The notes under the pieces are model-generated. The model was not told the origin of the DNA and searched no databases. It saw nothing but the letters and a program-made list of their open reading frames with translations. From NCBI GenBank assembly GCA_000372185.1, contig AQUA01000001.1:1-64000 (forward strand): DNA of 64,000 nt, read 5' to 3'. The position numbers and the translations under genes are program-made. This DNA comes from an actinobacterium SCGC AAA278-O22. GTDB lineage: Bacteria > Actinomycetota > Actinomycetes > Nanopelagicales > Nanopelagicaceae. Below are positions 41,515-51,357 of the stretch, piece after piece. Position 1 is the first letter of the stretch, and each line of letters starts with the position of its first letter.

Positions 41515-43005
41515 ATGAGCAACGTAGTAAATCATTGGATAAATGGTGCAGAATTTGTAAGTAAATCGGGTCGAACATCACCAGTTTATGATCCTGCACT
41601 TGGCACTGAAACAAAAAGAGTTGCTCTAGCCAATCAAACCGAGATAGATGCGGCCATCAAGGCGGCAAAAGATGCGTTCCCAGCTTGGAGAGACGCTTCA
41701 CTAGCCAAGCGTCAACAAGTTGTCTTTGCTTTCAGAGAATTGTTAAATTCCCGCAAAGGTGAACTTGCAGAAATCATTACGAGTGAACATGGGAAAGTAC
41801 TCTCTGATGCCCTTGGTGAGATTACACGTGGCCAGGAAGTAGTGGAATTCGCAACAGGTATCCCTCACTTGCTCAAAGGATTTTATTCAGAAAATGTTTC
41901 AACTGGTGTAGATGTCTACTCAACACGTCAACCACTTGGTGTTGTAGGAATCATTAGTCCATTTAACTTCCCAGCGATGGTACCTATGTGGTTCTTCCCC
42001 ATTGCAATTGCGGCAGGAAATACTGTAGTAATAAAGCCTTCTGAGAAAGATCCTTCAGCGTCAATATGGATTGCAAAGCTTTGGAAAGAAGCCGGCCTAC
42101 CTGATGGTGTTTTTAATGTACTTAATGGTGATAAAGAATCCGTAGATGGTTTACTCAATAGCCCAGATGTTGAGTCAATCTCATTCGTTGGTTCTACTCC
42201 GATTGCACAATATATTTATGAGGGAGCCTCTCGAACAGGCAAACGTGTCCAAGCTCTTGGTGGCGCTAAAAATCATATGTTGGTTTTACCTGATGCAGAT
42301 CTTGAGTTAGTTGCTGACTCTGCGATTAATGCTGGATTTGGTAGCGCTGGCGAACGTTGTATGGCAATTTCTGTAGTTGTAGCAGTTGAACCGGTAGCTG
42401 ATCAATTGATTTCCAAAATAGTAGATCGCATGAGCAAGCTACGCACCGGCGATGGTCGTCGTGGCTGTGATATGGGTCCACTTGTCACTAAAGAACATCG
42501 TGACAAAGTTGCGTCATATATTGAAGTTGCTGAAAAAGATGGTGCGACGGTAGTTGTCGATGGTCGAAACCCGAAAGTTGATGGCGAACCTAATGGCTTC
42601 TGGCTGGGACCAACACTTATCGACAAAGTTCCAACAACTTCTAAGGTCTACACAGAAGAAATTTTTGGTCCAGTACTCTCGATTGTTCGCGTCAAGAGCT
42701 ACGACGAAGGTGTTTCTCTGATTAATAGTGGTGCATTTGGAAATGGAACAGCAATCTTTACCAATGATGGTGGTGCTGCTCGTAGATTCCAAAATGAGAT
42801 TCAGGTAGGAATGGTTGGGATTAACGTTCCAATCCCTGTGCCTGTTGCATACTACTCATTTGGAGGCTGGAAGCAATCACTCTTCGGTGACACAAAAGCT
42901 CACGGTGTTGAAGGTGTTCACTTCTTCACCCGCGGCAAAGCAATTACTTCGCGTTGGCTTGATCCAAGCCACGGTGGAATTAACCTCGGTTTCCCACAGA
43001 ACTAA
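41515..43005 (+). CDS. mmsA: Methylmalonate-semialdehyde dehydrogenase (CoA-acylating)
   Basis: NHWINGAEFVSKSGRTSPVYDPALG; FNFPAMVPMWFFPIAIAAGNTVVIKPSEKDP; GSAGERCMAISVVV. Confidence 0.94.
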   Translation: MSNVVNHWINGAEFVSKSGRTSPVYDPALGTETKRVALANQTEIDAAIKAAKDAFPAWRDASLAKRQQVVFAFRELLNSRKGELAEIITSEHGKVLSDALGEITRGQEVVEFATGIPHLLKGFYSENVSTGVDVYSTRQPLGVVGIISPFNFPAMVPMWFFPIAIAAGNTVVIKPSEKDPSASIWIAKLWKEAGLPDGVFNVLNGDKESVDGLLNSPDVESISFVGSTPIAQYIYEGASRTGKRVQALGGAKNHMLVLPDADLELVADSAINAGFGSAGERCMAISVVVAVEPVADQLISKIVDRMSKLRTGDGRRGCDMGPLVTKEHRDKVASYIEVAEKDGATVVVDGRNPKVDGEPNGFWLGPTLIDKVPTTSKVYTEEIFGPVLSIVRVKSYDEGVSLINSGAFGNGTAIFTNDGGAARRFQNEIQVGMVGINVPIPVPVAYYSFGGWKQSLFGDTKAHGVEGVHFFTRGKAITSRWLDPSHGGINLGFPQN

Positions 43006-43013
43006 TTACTTCC

Positions 43014-43928
43014 ATGTCCTCTCCTAACAAGTGGTACTTCCGTAAAGGTGAGTTGAAATCTGCTGTTTGGGAAGTCCATGTGGACGCAAATAATCCGCCG
43101 GCAAAACCTTGGGCCTCAACGGGCATTCGCGTGGGAAAACTCTCTTCAGGCGTATTCCTTGAATTACCGGCTGACAACAATGAGAGACTTATTTTTCCTC
43201 TTGAAGGTGAAAAAATATCAGTTCAATATCTTCTATCCAATTCAGATGAAATTCACACCCAAGTTCTAAGAGGTCGTAAGTCAGTCTTTCATGGTCCTTC
43301 TGATCTGCTATACCTTCCGATTAATACTCGAGCTTCCGTTTCGGGTCTCGGTCGTGTTCTTGTTAGTGAGTCACCTGCGAAAAACTCTAAGCCAGTGAAA
43401 TACATGCCAAAGGAAGATGTTCCTGTTGAGCTTCGAGGGGCTGGTCGTGAAACGAGACAGGTACATAACTTTGGATTGCCAGATGTTCTTGATGCGGATC
43501 GAATGATTGCAGTAGAAGTTATCGTTCCGGCAGGTAACTGGTCAGGTTCACCGGCTCATAAGCACGATACATATGTGCCGGGAAAAGAATCAAATCTGGA
43601 AGAAATATATTATTTTGAATCAGCGGTGTCACGAGGTTTAGAGACTCCAGTCTCCTCCAATCCATTTGGTATTTTCAGAGGTATTTCAGCTGATAATCGG
43701 CCGTACGATATAAATGAAGAAATACATTCTGGAGATGTCGTATTAGTGCCATATGGATGGCACGGCCCAGCAGCAGCAGGACCTGGATATGACTTGTACT
43801 TCTTTAATGTAATGGCTGGCCCTGACCCAGATCGTGAATGGAATCTCACTGACCACCCAGATCAAGCTTGGATCCGCAAATCGTGGGAAACGCAAAAAAC
43901 GGACTCTCGACTACCTTACAAAGCATAA
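43014..43928 (+). CDS. iolB: 5-deoxy-glucuronate isomerase
   Basis: WYFRKGELKSAVWEVHVDAN; PAGNWSGSPAHKHDTYVPGKESNLEEIYYFES; GDVVLVPYGWHGPAAAGPGYDLYFFNVMAG. Confidence 0.93.
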   Translation: MSSPNKWYFRKGELKSAVWEVHVDANNPPAKPWASTGIRVGKLSSGVFLELPADNNERLIFPLEGEKISVQYLLSNSDEIHTQVLRGRKSVFHGPSDLLYLPINTRASVSGLGRVLVSESPAKNSKPVKYMPKEDVPVELRGAGRETRQVHNFGLPDVLDADRMIAVEVIVPAGNWSGSPAHKHDTYVPGKESNLEEIYYFESAVSRGLETPVSSNPFGIFRGISADNRPYDINEEIHSGDVVLVPYGWHGPAAAGPGYDLYFFNVMAGPDPDREWNLTDHPDQAWIRKSWETQKTDSRLPYKA

Positions 43929-43940
43929 AAGGAGCAAAGA

Positions 43941-44855
43941 ATGACTCAGCAAATTCGCGTAGGAACTGCACCAGATTCGTGGGGCGTTTGGTTTCCAAGC
44001 GAGCCGACACAAGTTCCATGGGATCGCTTCCTTGATGAAGTTGAGGCTTCCGGATATCACTGGATTGAATTAGGACCATTTGGATATCTTCCTACAGATC
44101 CAAAAAGGCTTGAAGATGAACTGGGTAAGAGAAATCTCAAACTTACGGCAGGAACTGTCTTTACAGGATTTCACAAACTGGATGAGAGTCAATGGCAACG
44201 AGCTTGGGATCAAGCACTAGCTGTTGCAAATCTTGTTTCTAAACTTGATGTTAAGCATCTAGTAGTGATCCCAGATTTGTGGCGAGATCCACAAACTGGT
44301 GACGCACAGGAATCTCGAACATTATCTAATGAACAATGGAAGAGACTTGCCGCTGGGCATGACAAACTCGGGAAAGCACTACTGGAAGAATTTGATATTC
44401 GCCAGCAATTCCACTCTCACGCAGATAGTCATATTGGAACTTATCAAGAAGTAGAGAGATTTTTAGAAGAAACGAATAAGGATTACACCAATCTATGTCT
44501 CGATACTGGTCATTTTGCCTATTACCTTGGTGATAACGTCAAGTTGATGAACGCCTACCCTGAGCGGATTGGATACCTACATCTTAAGCAAGTGCATCCA
44601 GATATTTTGGCTAATGCACTTAAGAATGACCTTCCATTCGTTGAGGCTGTAGCTCAAGGTGTTATGACTGAACCCGGCTTCGAAGGTGTTCCAAAATTTG
44701 CACCTATTATCGAAAAAGCACTAGAAATCAATCCTGAGATTTTCGCAATTATTGAGCAGGATATGTATGGCTGCTCGATGGATATGCCATTCCCAATTGC
44801 ACAACGTACCCGTGAACATATTTTGGCAACTACCCGAGCTGCCCGAGTCAAGTAA
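43941..44855 (+). CDS. TIM-barrel sugar isomerase/dehydratase (IolE/IolI-like)
   Basis: GTAPDSWGVWFPSEPTQVPWDRFLDEVEASGYHWIELGPFGYLPTDPKRL; LCLDTGHFAYYLGDNVKL. Confidence 0.82.
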   Translation: MTQQIRVGTAPDSWGVWFPSEPTQVPWDRFLDEVEASGYHWIELGPFGYLPTDPKRLEDELGKRNLKLTAGTVFTGFHKLDESQWQRAWDQALAVANLVSKLDVKHLVVIPDLWRDPQTGDAQESRTLSNEQWKRLAAGHDKLGKALLEEFDIRQQFHSHADSHIGTYQEVERFLEETNKDYTNLCLDTGHFAYYLGDNVKLMNAYPERIGYLHLKQVHPDILANALKNDLPFVEAVAQGVMTEPGFEGVPKFAPIIEKALEINPEIFAIIEQDMYGCSMDMPFPIAQRTREHILATTRAARVK

Positions 44856-44888
44856 TTCTGCTAAAAAGACTATCGACTGGAGAAAAAG

Positions 44889-45758
44889 ATGAAAATCGCA
44901 TTAGACCCAACACCTTTCCACCACACTCATAAGCTTTTGGAATTTCCTGCTGTAGCTGCAGAATTAGGGTTCAAATACCTTCAGATGACTCCACATCCTG
45001 ATTTCATTCCATTTTTTAATCATCCGAAAGCGGATGACAGCCTGGTCAAAAAAATGAAGCAAGCATGTAAGGACTCAGGGGTGGAAATTGCATCCGTGCT
45101 TCCCGTATTGCGATGGTCTGGTCCTGATGAAGATGCGAGAGAAGCGGCTATCCGTTACTGGAAGCGCGCAATTCAAATTACCGTAGATCTAGGTGTGAAA
45201 ACTATGAATACCGAATTCTCGGGTCGGCCCGAAAGAGCGGAAGAATCAGAACGTGCCTTCTATAGATCAATGGAAGAGTTGTTGCCCATCATTGAACGCG
45301 AAGGTCTAGATGTATTAATTGACCCACATCCAGATGATTTTGTGGAAGATGGGTTACAAGCAATTCGTACTATCCGCGGAGTAAACTCTAAAAATATTGG
45401 ACTAGTTTATGTCGCGTCTCACACCTTCCACATGAATCAACCTCCATTGACGATCATGCGTGAGGCGGGTGAAATGCTCCGATTGGTGCATGTATCTGAC
45501 ACAATGGACCATAAACGTTCACATGGGCTTCGCTACATTACGAACCCTCCCGGAAACTCTGTGAGAGTACATCAGCATCTTAAAATTGGGGATGGCGATG
45601 TGAATTGGCCAGAATTCTTTGGCGGCCTCAAAGAGATAGGGTTCCTAGATAATCCAAATAGCGTGATGTGTTCATCCATCTTTGCTGAAAATGAAAAAAA
45701 TAAAGAAACTGCAAAATACCAACTCGCAAAAATTCAAGAAATGATTGAGGTCAATTAG
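44889..45758 (+). CDS. TIM-barrel sugar phosphate isomerase/epimerase
   Basis: MKIALDPTPFHHTHKLLEFPAVAAELGFKYLQMTPHPDFIPFF; LIDPHPDDFVEDGLQAI. Confidence 0.8.
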   Translation: MKIALDPTPFHHTHKLLEFPAVAAELGFKYLQMTPHPDFIPFFNHPKADDSLVKKMKQACKDSGVEIASVLPVLRWSGPDEDAREAAIRYWKRAIQITVDLGVKTMNTEFSGRPERAEESERAFYRSMEELLPIIEREGLDVLIDPHPDDFVEDGLQAIRTIRGVNSKNIGLVYVASHTFHMNQPPLTIMREAGEMLRLVHVSDTMDHKRSHGLRYITNPPGNSVRVHQHLKIGDGDVNWPEFFGGLKEIGFLDNPNSVMCSSIFAENEKNKETAKYQLAKIQEMIEVN

Positions 45759-45760
45759 TT

Positions 45761-46936
45761 ATGTCAAAGATTGGAGTAGCAGTAATTGGGGCTGGAATGG
45801 TTGGGAGGGCCCATGCTGCTGGATTTCGTGCCGCAAGCACAGTATACGGTCCCGGTTTACCAGAAATTGATTTGGTCACAATCGCAGACCTCAATGCTGA
45901 GTTTGCGCAAGATTCTGCGAGACGATTTGGTTATCGCAACTCTGAAACTGATTGGAGGACAATACTTTCCGATTCCAGCATTCAAGTGGTGAGTGTTGCT
46001 GTTGCCAACTCGCTACATCGGGAAATATCAGAAGCACTTCTGAAAGCAGGAAAACATGTTCTTTGTGAAAAACCATTAGCTCCATCAACTGCGGATGCCC
46101 GAGCGATGGTTGAGACCGCTAAAAAGGCAAAAGATTTGCATGCAGGGACTGGATTCACTTTCCGAAGATCCCCTGCGATAGGCGCAATCAAAAACGAATT
46201 AGAAAATGGCAACCTTGGGAAACCGTACTTTTTTAACGGTCATTATTGGTGTGATTATGCGGCTGATTCGTCTCGGCCAATGTCATGGAGGTATAAAGGC
46301 GGTCCTGGTTCTGGCGCGCTAGCTGACATTGGCTCACACGTTGTAGATCTAGCGGAATTTATGTTTGGGGAGATTGAATCAGTCTCTGGTGCTGTATTAA
46401 CCACTTTTACTCAAAGGCGGGCTCTACCATCTGGTACTGCTATGGGTCATGCAGCGACTTCTCTCTCAGATGTTTACGAAGATGTTGAAAACGAAGATCT
46501 TGTTACCTTTATTGCAAAATTTAAAAGTGGTGCAACCGGAACTTTTAGTTCCTCACGAGTGGCCCACGGTCTAGCAAATGGACTTGGATTTGAAATTCAC
46601 ACGGAAAAAGGTGCTGCAACTTTTGATCTAGGTCGCATGGGAGAATTCGGATACTTCGATAGTACGACACCACATCAAACTTCGGGATATCGTCAAGCAT
46701 TTATTGGGCCGGATCACCCATATATAGCTGGAGGTATGGCGATGGATTTCCCAACCGTTAATTACGGTCAAAATGACCTGTTTGTCTGGCAAGCACGAGC
46801 TTTTCTAGAGCAAGTTGCTGGATTAAGCAGACTACCTAAAGTAGCTACCTTTGAAGAAGGTCTTCGTAATTTAATAATCTTGGATTCAATTGTTGAATCG
46901 GCGCTCCACAATGGAATTGAAGTTAAAATCAAGTAG
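45761..46936 (+). CDS. Gfo/Idh/MocA family oxidoreductase
   Basis: GVAVIGAGMVGRAHAAGFR; GKHVLCEKPLAPSTADAR; GALADIGSHVVDLAEFM. Confidence 0.93.
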   Translation: MSKIGVAVIGAGMVGRAHAAGFRAASTVYGPGLPEIDLVTIADLNAEFAQDSARRFGYRNSETDWRTILSDSSIQVVSVAVANSLHREISEALLKAGKHVLCEKPLAPSTADARAMVETAKKAKDLHAGTGFTFRRSPAIGAIKNELENGNLGKPYFFNGHYWCDYAADSSRPMSWRYKGGPGSGALADIGSHVVDLAEFMFGEIESVSGAVLTTFTQRRALPSGTAMGHAATSLSDVYEDVENEDLVTFIAKFKSGATGTFSSSRVAHGLANGLGFEIHTEKGAATFDLGRMGEFGYFDSTTPHQTSGYRQAFIGPDHPYIAGGMAMDFPTVNYGQNDLFVWQARAFLEQVAGLSRLPKVATFEEGLRNLIILDSIVESALHNGIEVKIK

Positions 46937-47939
46937 ATCTACGAATAATCAACTCCAGTGGTAAAAATATTTCACGTGGTTCCGACATAAGTGGATCTTT
47001 AATAAGTTTGTTCACAAGCAACGCCGCTTCTTTCCCTGAACCGTGAAGTTGTTGTTTTACAGTGGTAAGCCCCATGTAATCAGCGATATCGATATCATCA
47101 AAGCCCACTACACCCAAATCTCCTGGTACCTTGATTCCCAATTCCTCGGCGGCTCTCAGGACTCCAAGTGCGTTAATGTCTACTCCACAAAATAAAGCAT
47201 CTGGCCGGTTTGAACTCTTGAGTAACTCAGTTGCCTTAATTCTCGAGTCTTCAATACTGTAATCGGGAGTAATAATTAATTCAGGATTTACCTTTCTCCC
47301 ATTTTCAAGAAGTGTATTGATATATCCCTGTTCTCTTTCTTTAGAAGGATTTGAAGAATAACTAGGAAGAGGATTAAAGCCGACATATCCAATATTTTTA
47401 TAGCCTCTGTCAATCAGATGCTGGACTCCTAGTCGCGCACCCTCAGAATTATCTACTTTGAAAGATGTGAAACGGGTGTCTGAAGTCTCAATAAGTGTAG
47501 TTGGAAATTTAGTGGAAGAAATGCGAGTCAAATCTTGTCCATTTACTGGAAGCGACATGATAATCAAACCGTCATATCTACCAGAAGATGCTAAAGAATC
47601 GAGAAATTTATTGTTCTGCGGATTTAAAATCTTTTGAGCATCGATCTGAAAAATAATTAACTCAGATTGTAACTCGTCAAGAGCAGAGGAAATTCCCTGC
47701 AGCCTTTGCGTAAAACCAGGATAGGTATTAAGTGGAGCAACTACTGCAATTCGATCATTATGATGTCTCGCTCGTGCCGCCGCTTCAAGATCTGGTGTGT
47801 ATGACAATTTGTGAACAGCTTCCATGACTCGCGAACGTGTCGCTTCAGAAACTCGGTGAGGCTTATTTAATGTTCGACTCACAGTGGCAATTGACACTCC
47901 TGCCAAGGCAGCTACTTCATAAATCGAGGATTTGGGCAC
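46929..47939 (-). CDS. LacI family transcriptional regulator
   Basis: IYEVAALAGVSIATVSRTLNKPHRVSEATRSRVMEAV; DALFCGVDINALGVLRAAEELGIKVPGDLGVVGFDDI. Confidence 0.94.
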   Translation of the reverse strand: MPKSSIYEVAALAGVSIATVSRTLNKPHRVSEATRSRVMEAVHKLSYTPDLEAAARARHHNDRIAVVAPLNTYPGFTQRLQGISSALDELQSELIIFQIDAQKILNPQNNKFLDSLASSGRYDGLIIMSLPVNGQDLTRISSTKFPTTLIETSDTRFTSFKVDNSEGARLGVQHLIDRGYKNIGYVGFNPLPSYSSNPSKEREQGYINTLLENGRKVNPELIITPDYSIEDSRIKATELLKSSNRPDALFCGVDINALGVLRAAEELGIKVPGDLGVVGFDDIDIADYMGLTTVKQQLHGSGKEAALLVNKLIKDPLMSEPREIFLPLELIIRRST

Positions 47940-48070
47940 ACACCTATCATCGGCCTAATCTCAAGGTGAGTCAAAAATGGGCTTTTTGGAGCGCGAATCG
48001 GGCCGAACTATTGAATGTAAGCCATTGAAATTCATGAATTTTTATACGGTTGGAAAGCGACATCGTGCTG

Positions 48071-48087
48071 TTTACATTTGTTTACAA
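48071..48087. promoter_or_regulatory. Candidate regulator site, direct repeat TTTACA-tttg-TTTACA, in the LacI-gene / TIM-barrel divergent region
   Basis: tttacatttgtttacaa; shares 16 of 17 bases with the complement of 55421-55437. Confidence 0.5.
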
Positions 48088-48164
48088 AAGACTTTCATAC
48101 TTAACACTTTCATTTTTTTTAACTAGAGTTAGAGTCCTACATTGTACAGAAAGTTGGAATTGTA

Positions 48165-49163
48165 ATGCATATCGGAGTTTATACAGCAGTCTTGCATGAT
48201 CGTGATATTGATTCTGCCCTAGATGTAATCAAAGGATTGGGACTTAATGGAGCAGAAATCAATTCTGGCGGCTTTCTTCCTCCGGTGCATTTACCAATTG
48301 ATGACATTATGAACTCTGATGTCAAACGAGATGAATACTTGGACAAGTTTTCTTCTCGTGGAATTAAGTTGACTGCCCTTAATTGTAACGGAAATCCTTT
48401 GAGTCCAAATAAAGCAGTTGGACAACGTCAATCACAAGATGTAATAGATGCAGTCAAGATTGCAAATCGTCTCGGAGTTGATCGCGTTATTACGATGTCA
48501 GGTTTACCAGCTGCAGAATCAACAGGTTCTCGAGCTGCTTGGTATGTAAATCCTTGGAGTTCTGAACACATGGATGCCCTTGACTACCAATGGAATGAAG
48601 TAGCGATTCCATTTTGGCAGAAGGTTGATAAAGTTGCCGAAGAGAACGGTGTAAAAGTTGGTCTTGAAATGCATCCTCAGAATGTTGTATTCAACCCTTC
48701 TACGATGCTTCGCTTGGTAGAAAAGGGAAATCTTAGAAATATTGGCGCCGAAATGGATCCTTCTCATTTATTTTGGCAGCAAATTGATCCAATACATGCA
48801 CTAGAGGTACTCGGGGAATTGGTTTATTGCGCAGCGGCGAAAGATGTTCGAATTAATCCTGGAGTAAAGATTCATGGCGTATTAGACGATCGATTTACAA
48901 GAATCCCGCGCGAGCAAAATCCACTTCCACTTTCTCACGATGGTCAATTCGTCGTAAATCAATGGCCAAAAGACTCTGCTTGGGATTTCGTGGCTCTTGG
49001 AGAGGGTCACGATCAGGCATTCTGGACTAAGTTTCTGCAAACTCTTGCAAAGACTAGCCCTAAGACTGACATCGCGATTGAACATGAAGATGCATCATTC
49101 AGTCGGGAAGAAGGTTTGAGAATCGCGGCAAATGTTCTGAAGACTGCATATGCTGCTCTCTAA
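48165..49163 (+). CDS. TIM-barrel sugar phosphate isomerase/epimerase
   Basis: MHIGVYTAVLHDRDIDSALDVIKGLGLNGAEINSGGFLPPVHL; VGLEMHPQNVVFNPSTML; IGAEMDPSHLFWQQIDP. Confidence 0.87.
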   Translation: MHIGVYTAVLHDRDIDSALDVIKGLGLNGAEINSGGFLPPVHLPIDDIMNSDVKRDEYLDKFSSRGIKLTALNCNGNPLSPNKAVGQRQSQDVIDAVKIANRLGVDRVITMSGLPAAESTGSRAAWYVNPWSSEHMDALDYQWNEVAIPFWQKVDKVAEENGVKVGLEMHPQNVVFNPSTMLRLVEKGNLRNIGAEMDPSHLFWQQIDPIHALEVLGELVYCAAAKDVRINPGVKIHGVLDDRFTRIPREQNPLPLSHDGQFVVNQWPKDSAWDFVALGEGHDQAFWTKFLQTLAKTSPKTDIAIEHEDASFSREEGLRIAANVLKTAYAAL

Positions 49164-49233
49164 GAGGGTATTAGCCTTTACTCAATTCAATTTAATTTTC
49201 ACCGGCAGCTTAAACATTCAATAAGGAGATTAA

Positions 49234-50310
49234 ATGTCAGATTCGCCATTCATCTACATGAAAGAGCATTCAAAAACAGTTCTCTGGAACGATTCAGCTG
49301 ATCCCAAGGAAATTAAGGATGCTCTCACATGGGGGATTGTAGGAGCAACATGTAATCCTGTGATTGCATTGACGGCACTGAAAGCCGATAAAGAGTATTG
49401 GGTGGCCAGAATCAAGGAATTTGCGAAAGCAAATCCTCAGACAACAGACGATCAAATTGGATGGGCTATGGTCAAGGAGCTTTCATCCAATGCGGCCAAG
49501 TTATTTGAACCAGAGTTCGAAAAGCAGAATGGACGAAATGGCAGGCTTTCAATTCAGACGGACCCTCGAAACTTTCGAGATGCAAATCTTCTTGCGTCGC
49601 AGGCAGTTGAATTTTCAAAAATTGCAAAAAATATGATTGTAAAAATTCCAGTCACTTCAGAAGCAATTGCGGCTTTTGAAGAAGCGACCTATCAGGGCGT
49701 AAGCATCAATGCAACGGTTTCCTTTTCAGTCGCCCAAACTGTTGCTGTTGCCGAAGCCGTCGAACGAGGACTTAAGCGTCGTGAAGCTGAGGGCTTAGAT
49801 ATTTCCCAGATGGGACCCGTCTGTACAATCATGGTGGGACGCGTTGATGACTGGGTAAAGGTTTCAGCTGAAAAAGCAGGAGCAGTGATAGATCCAGGAA
49901 TCATGGAGTGGGCAGGTGTTGCCGTCTTTAGAAATGCGCACAAAGTATATGAGCAACGTGGATATCGCACACGATTACTTTCCGCGGCATTCCGCAATCA
50001 CATGCATTGGTCAGGAATCCTTGGGGGGGACTCTGTTATTTCTCCACCTTACTCTTGGCAGGTAAAAATCAACAAATCTGGAATTATCCCGAATTTAAAC
50101 AGCGTCGAAGAACCAATTGAAAATCGAATTCTTGAGCCTATGTTAGAGAAACTTCCTGAATTTAGAAAGATGTACGACGTAGACGGACTAAAAGCCGAAG
50201 AGTTTACAAATTTTGGTGCAACTCAACGAACGTTGCGCGGCTTCTTGCAATCGGTAAATGATCTCGAGTCGTTTGTGAGAGATGTGACTGTCCCGAATCC
50301 CGATAAATAG
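49234..50310 (+). CDS. Transaldolase family protein
   Basis: WNDSADPKEIKDALTWGIVGATCNPVIAL; Schiff-base Lys region IAKNMIVKIPVTSEAIAAFEEATYQGVSINATVSFSVAQ. Confidence 0.87.
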   Translation: MSDSPFIYMKEHSKTVLWNDSADPKEIKDALTWGIVGATCNPVIALTALKADKEYWVARIKEFAKANPQTTDDQIGWAMVKELSSNAAKLFEPEFEKQNGRNGRLSIQTDPRNFRDANLLASQAVEFSKIAKNMIVKIPVTSEAIAAFEEATYQGVSINATVSFSVAQTVAVAEAVERGLKRREAEGLDISQMGPVCTIMVGRVDDWVKVSAEKAGAVIDPGIMEWAGVAVFRNAHKVYEQRGYRTRLLSAAFRNHMHWSGILGGDSVISPPYSWQVKINKSGIIPNLNSVEEPIENRILEPMLEKLPEFRKMYDVDGLKAEEFTNFGATQRTLRGFLQSVNDLESFVRDVTVPNPDK

Positions 50311-50320
50311 GCGTTTTGAG

Positions 50321-51343
50321 ATGCATCAGTTACCTCAACCCCATATTTTTCATGATTCAGAATCTAGGCCGCTTCGTTGGGGAATTTTTGGAGCGGGATG
50401 GATTTCAGATGCCATGGTTAAAACTGCAAAGAAAAATTCGCATCAGGACTTTGTAGCGGTTGCTTCGCGAACTCCAAATAAGGCAGAAGTCTTTGCACAT
50501 AAATGGAACTTGCCATCTTTTTACACATCATACGAAGAGTTAGTAAATCGTGATGACATTGATGCGATTTACATAGGAACATTGCCATCTGATCGACTTG
50601 AAGTTGCATTAATTGCTATCAATGCAGGTAAGCACGTTCTGATTGAAAAGCCAATTACTATGGATCTCGCTGCGGCCGAAGAAATATACAGAGCTTCAAA
50701 GGCTAAAAAAGTACTAGCTGTTGAAGCTATGTGGACCAGGTTTCTTCCTCAGATGGATATAGCTAGACAATTGCTTTCCAATGGAGATCTCGGTGAAATT
50801 GAATTAGTAATTTCAAATTTCTGCCAAGCGAATTTGGAGGTTCCTCGATTATTCACTCCAGGTGGCGGGAACCCGATAATCGATATGGGAATCTACCCAA
50901 TTGCCTTTTCTCAGCAATTCCTGGGTGAACCTGAAGAGATACATGCATTTGGTCAACTTCATCAGAACCAAATAGATGAGGAAACACATGCGTTTATGCG
51001 ATATTCAAATGGAGCCCGTTCCAATTTCGTTCTTTCAGCACGAACCGGTTTACCCCACTGGGCAGGAGTTTCAGGAACAAAAGGAGCGCTTACCTTTGGT
51101 ACTCCCTTCTTCACTCCCACATCCATAACTTTTCACGAACCTGGATTTAACGGCACACAAACTTCTTGGATTGATAATTTGGACATTCCAGAGCATGAAG
51201 GTCTGATACATCAGGTGCATGCATTTGCTCAATACGTTGAACAGGGATTTTTTGAAGCACCTCTCTATACCCATGAAGAGTCTCTTTCCAATATTAAAAC
51301 TGCAATCACTATAGGAGAACTAATAGGAACAAGCTTTAAGTGA
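50321..51343 (+). CDS. Gfo/Idh/MocA family oxidoreductase
   Basis: RWGIFGAGWISDAMVKTAKK; GKHVLIEKPITMDLAAAEEIY; EAMWTRFLPQM. Confidence 0.92.
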   Translation: MHQLPQPHIFHDSESRPLRWGIFGAGWISDAMVKTAKKNSHQDFVAVASRTPNKAEVFAHKWNLPSFYTSYEELVNRDDIDAIYIGTLPSDRLEVALIAINAGKHVLIEKPITMDLAAAEEIYRASKAKKVLAVEAMWTRFLPQMDIARQLLSNGDLGEIELVISNFCQANLEVPRLFTPGGGNPIIDMGIYPIAFSQQFLGEPEEIHAFGQLHQNQIDEETHAFMRYSNGARSNFVLSARTGLPHWAGVSGTKGALTFGTPFFTPTSITFHEPGFNGTQTSWIDNLDIPEHEGLIHQVHAFAQYVEQGFFEAPLYTHEESLSNIKTAITIGELIGTSFK

Positions 51344-51357
51344 GACTATAATTAACC

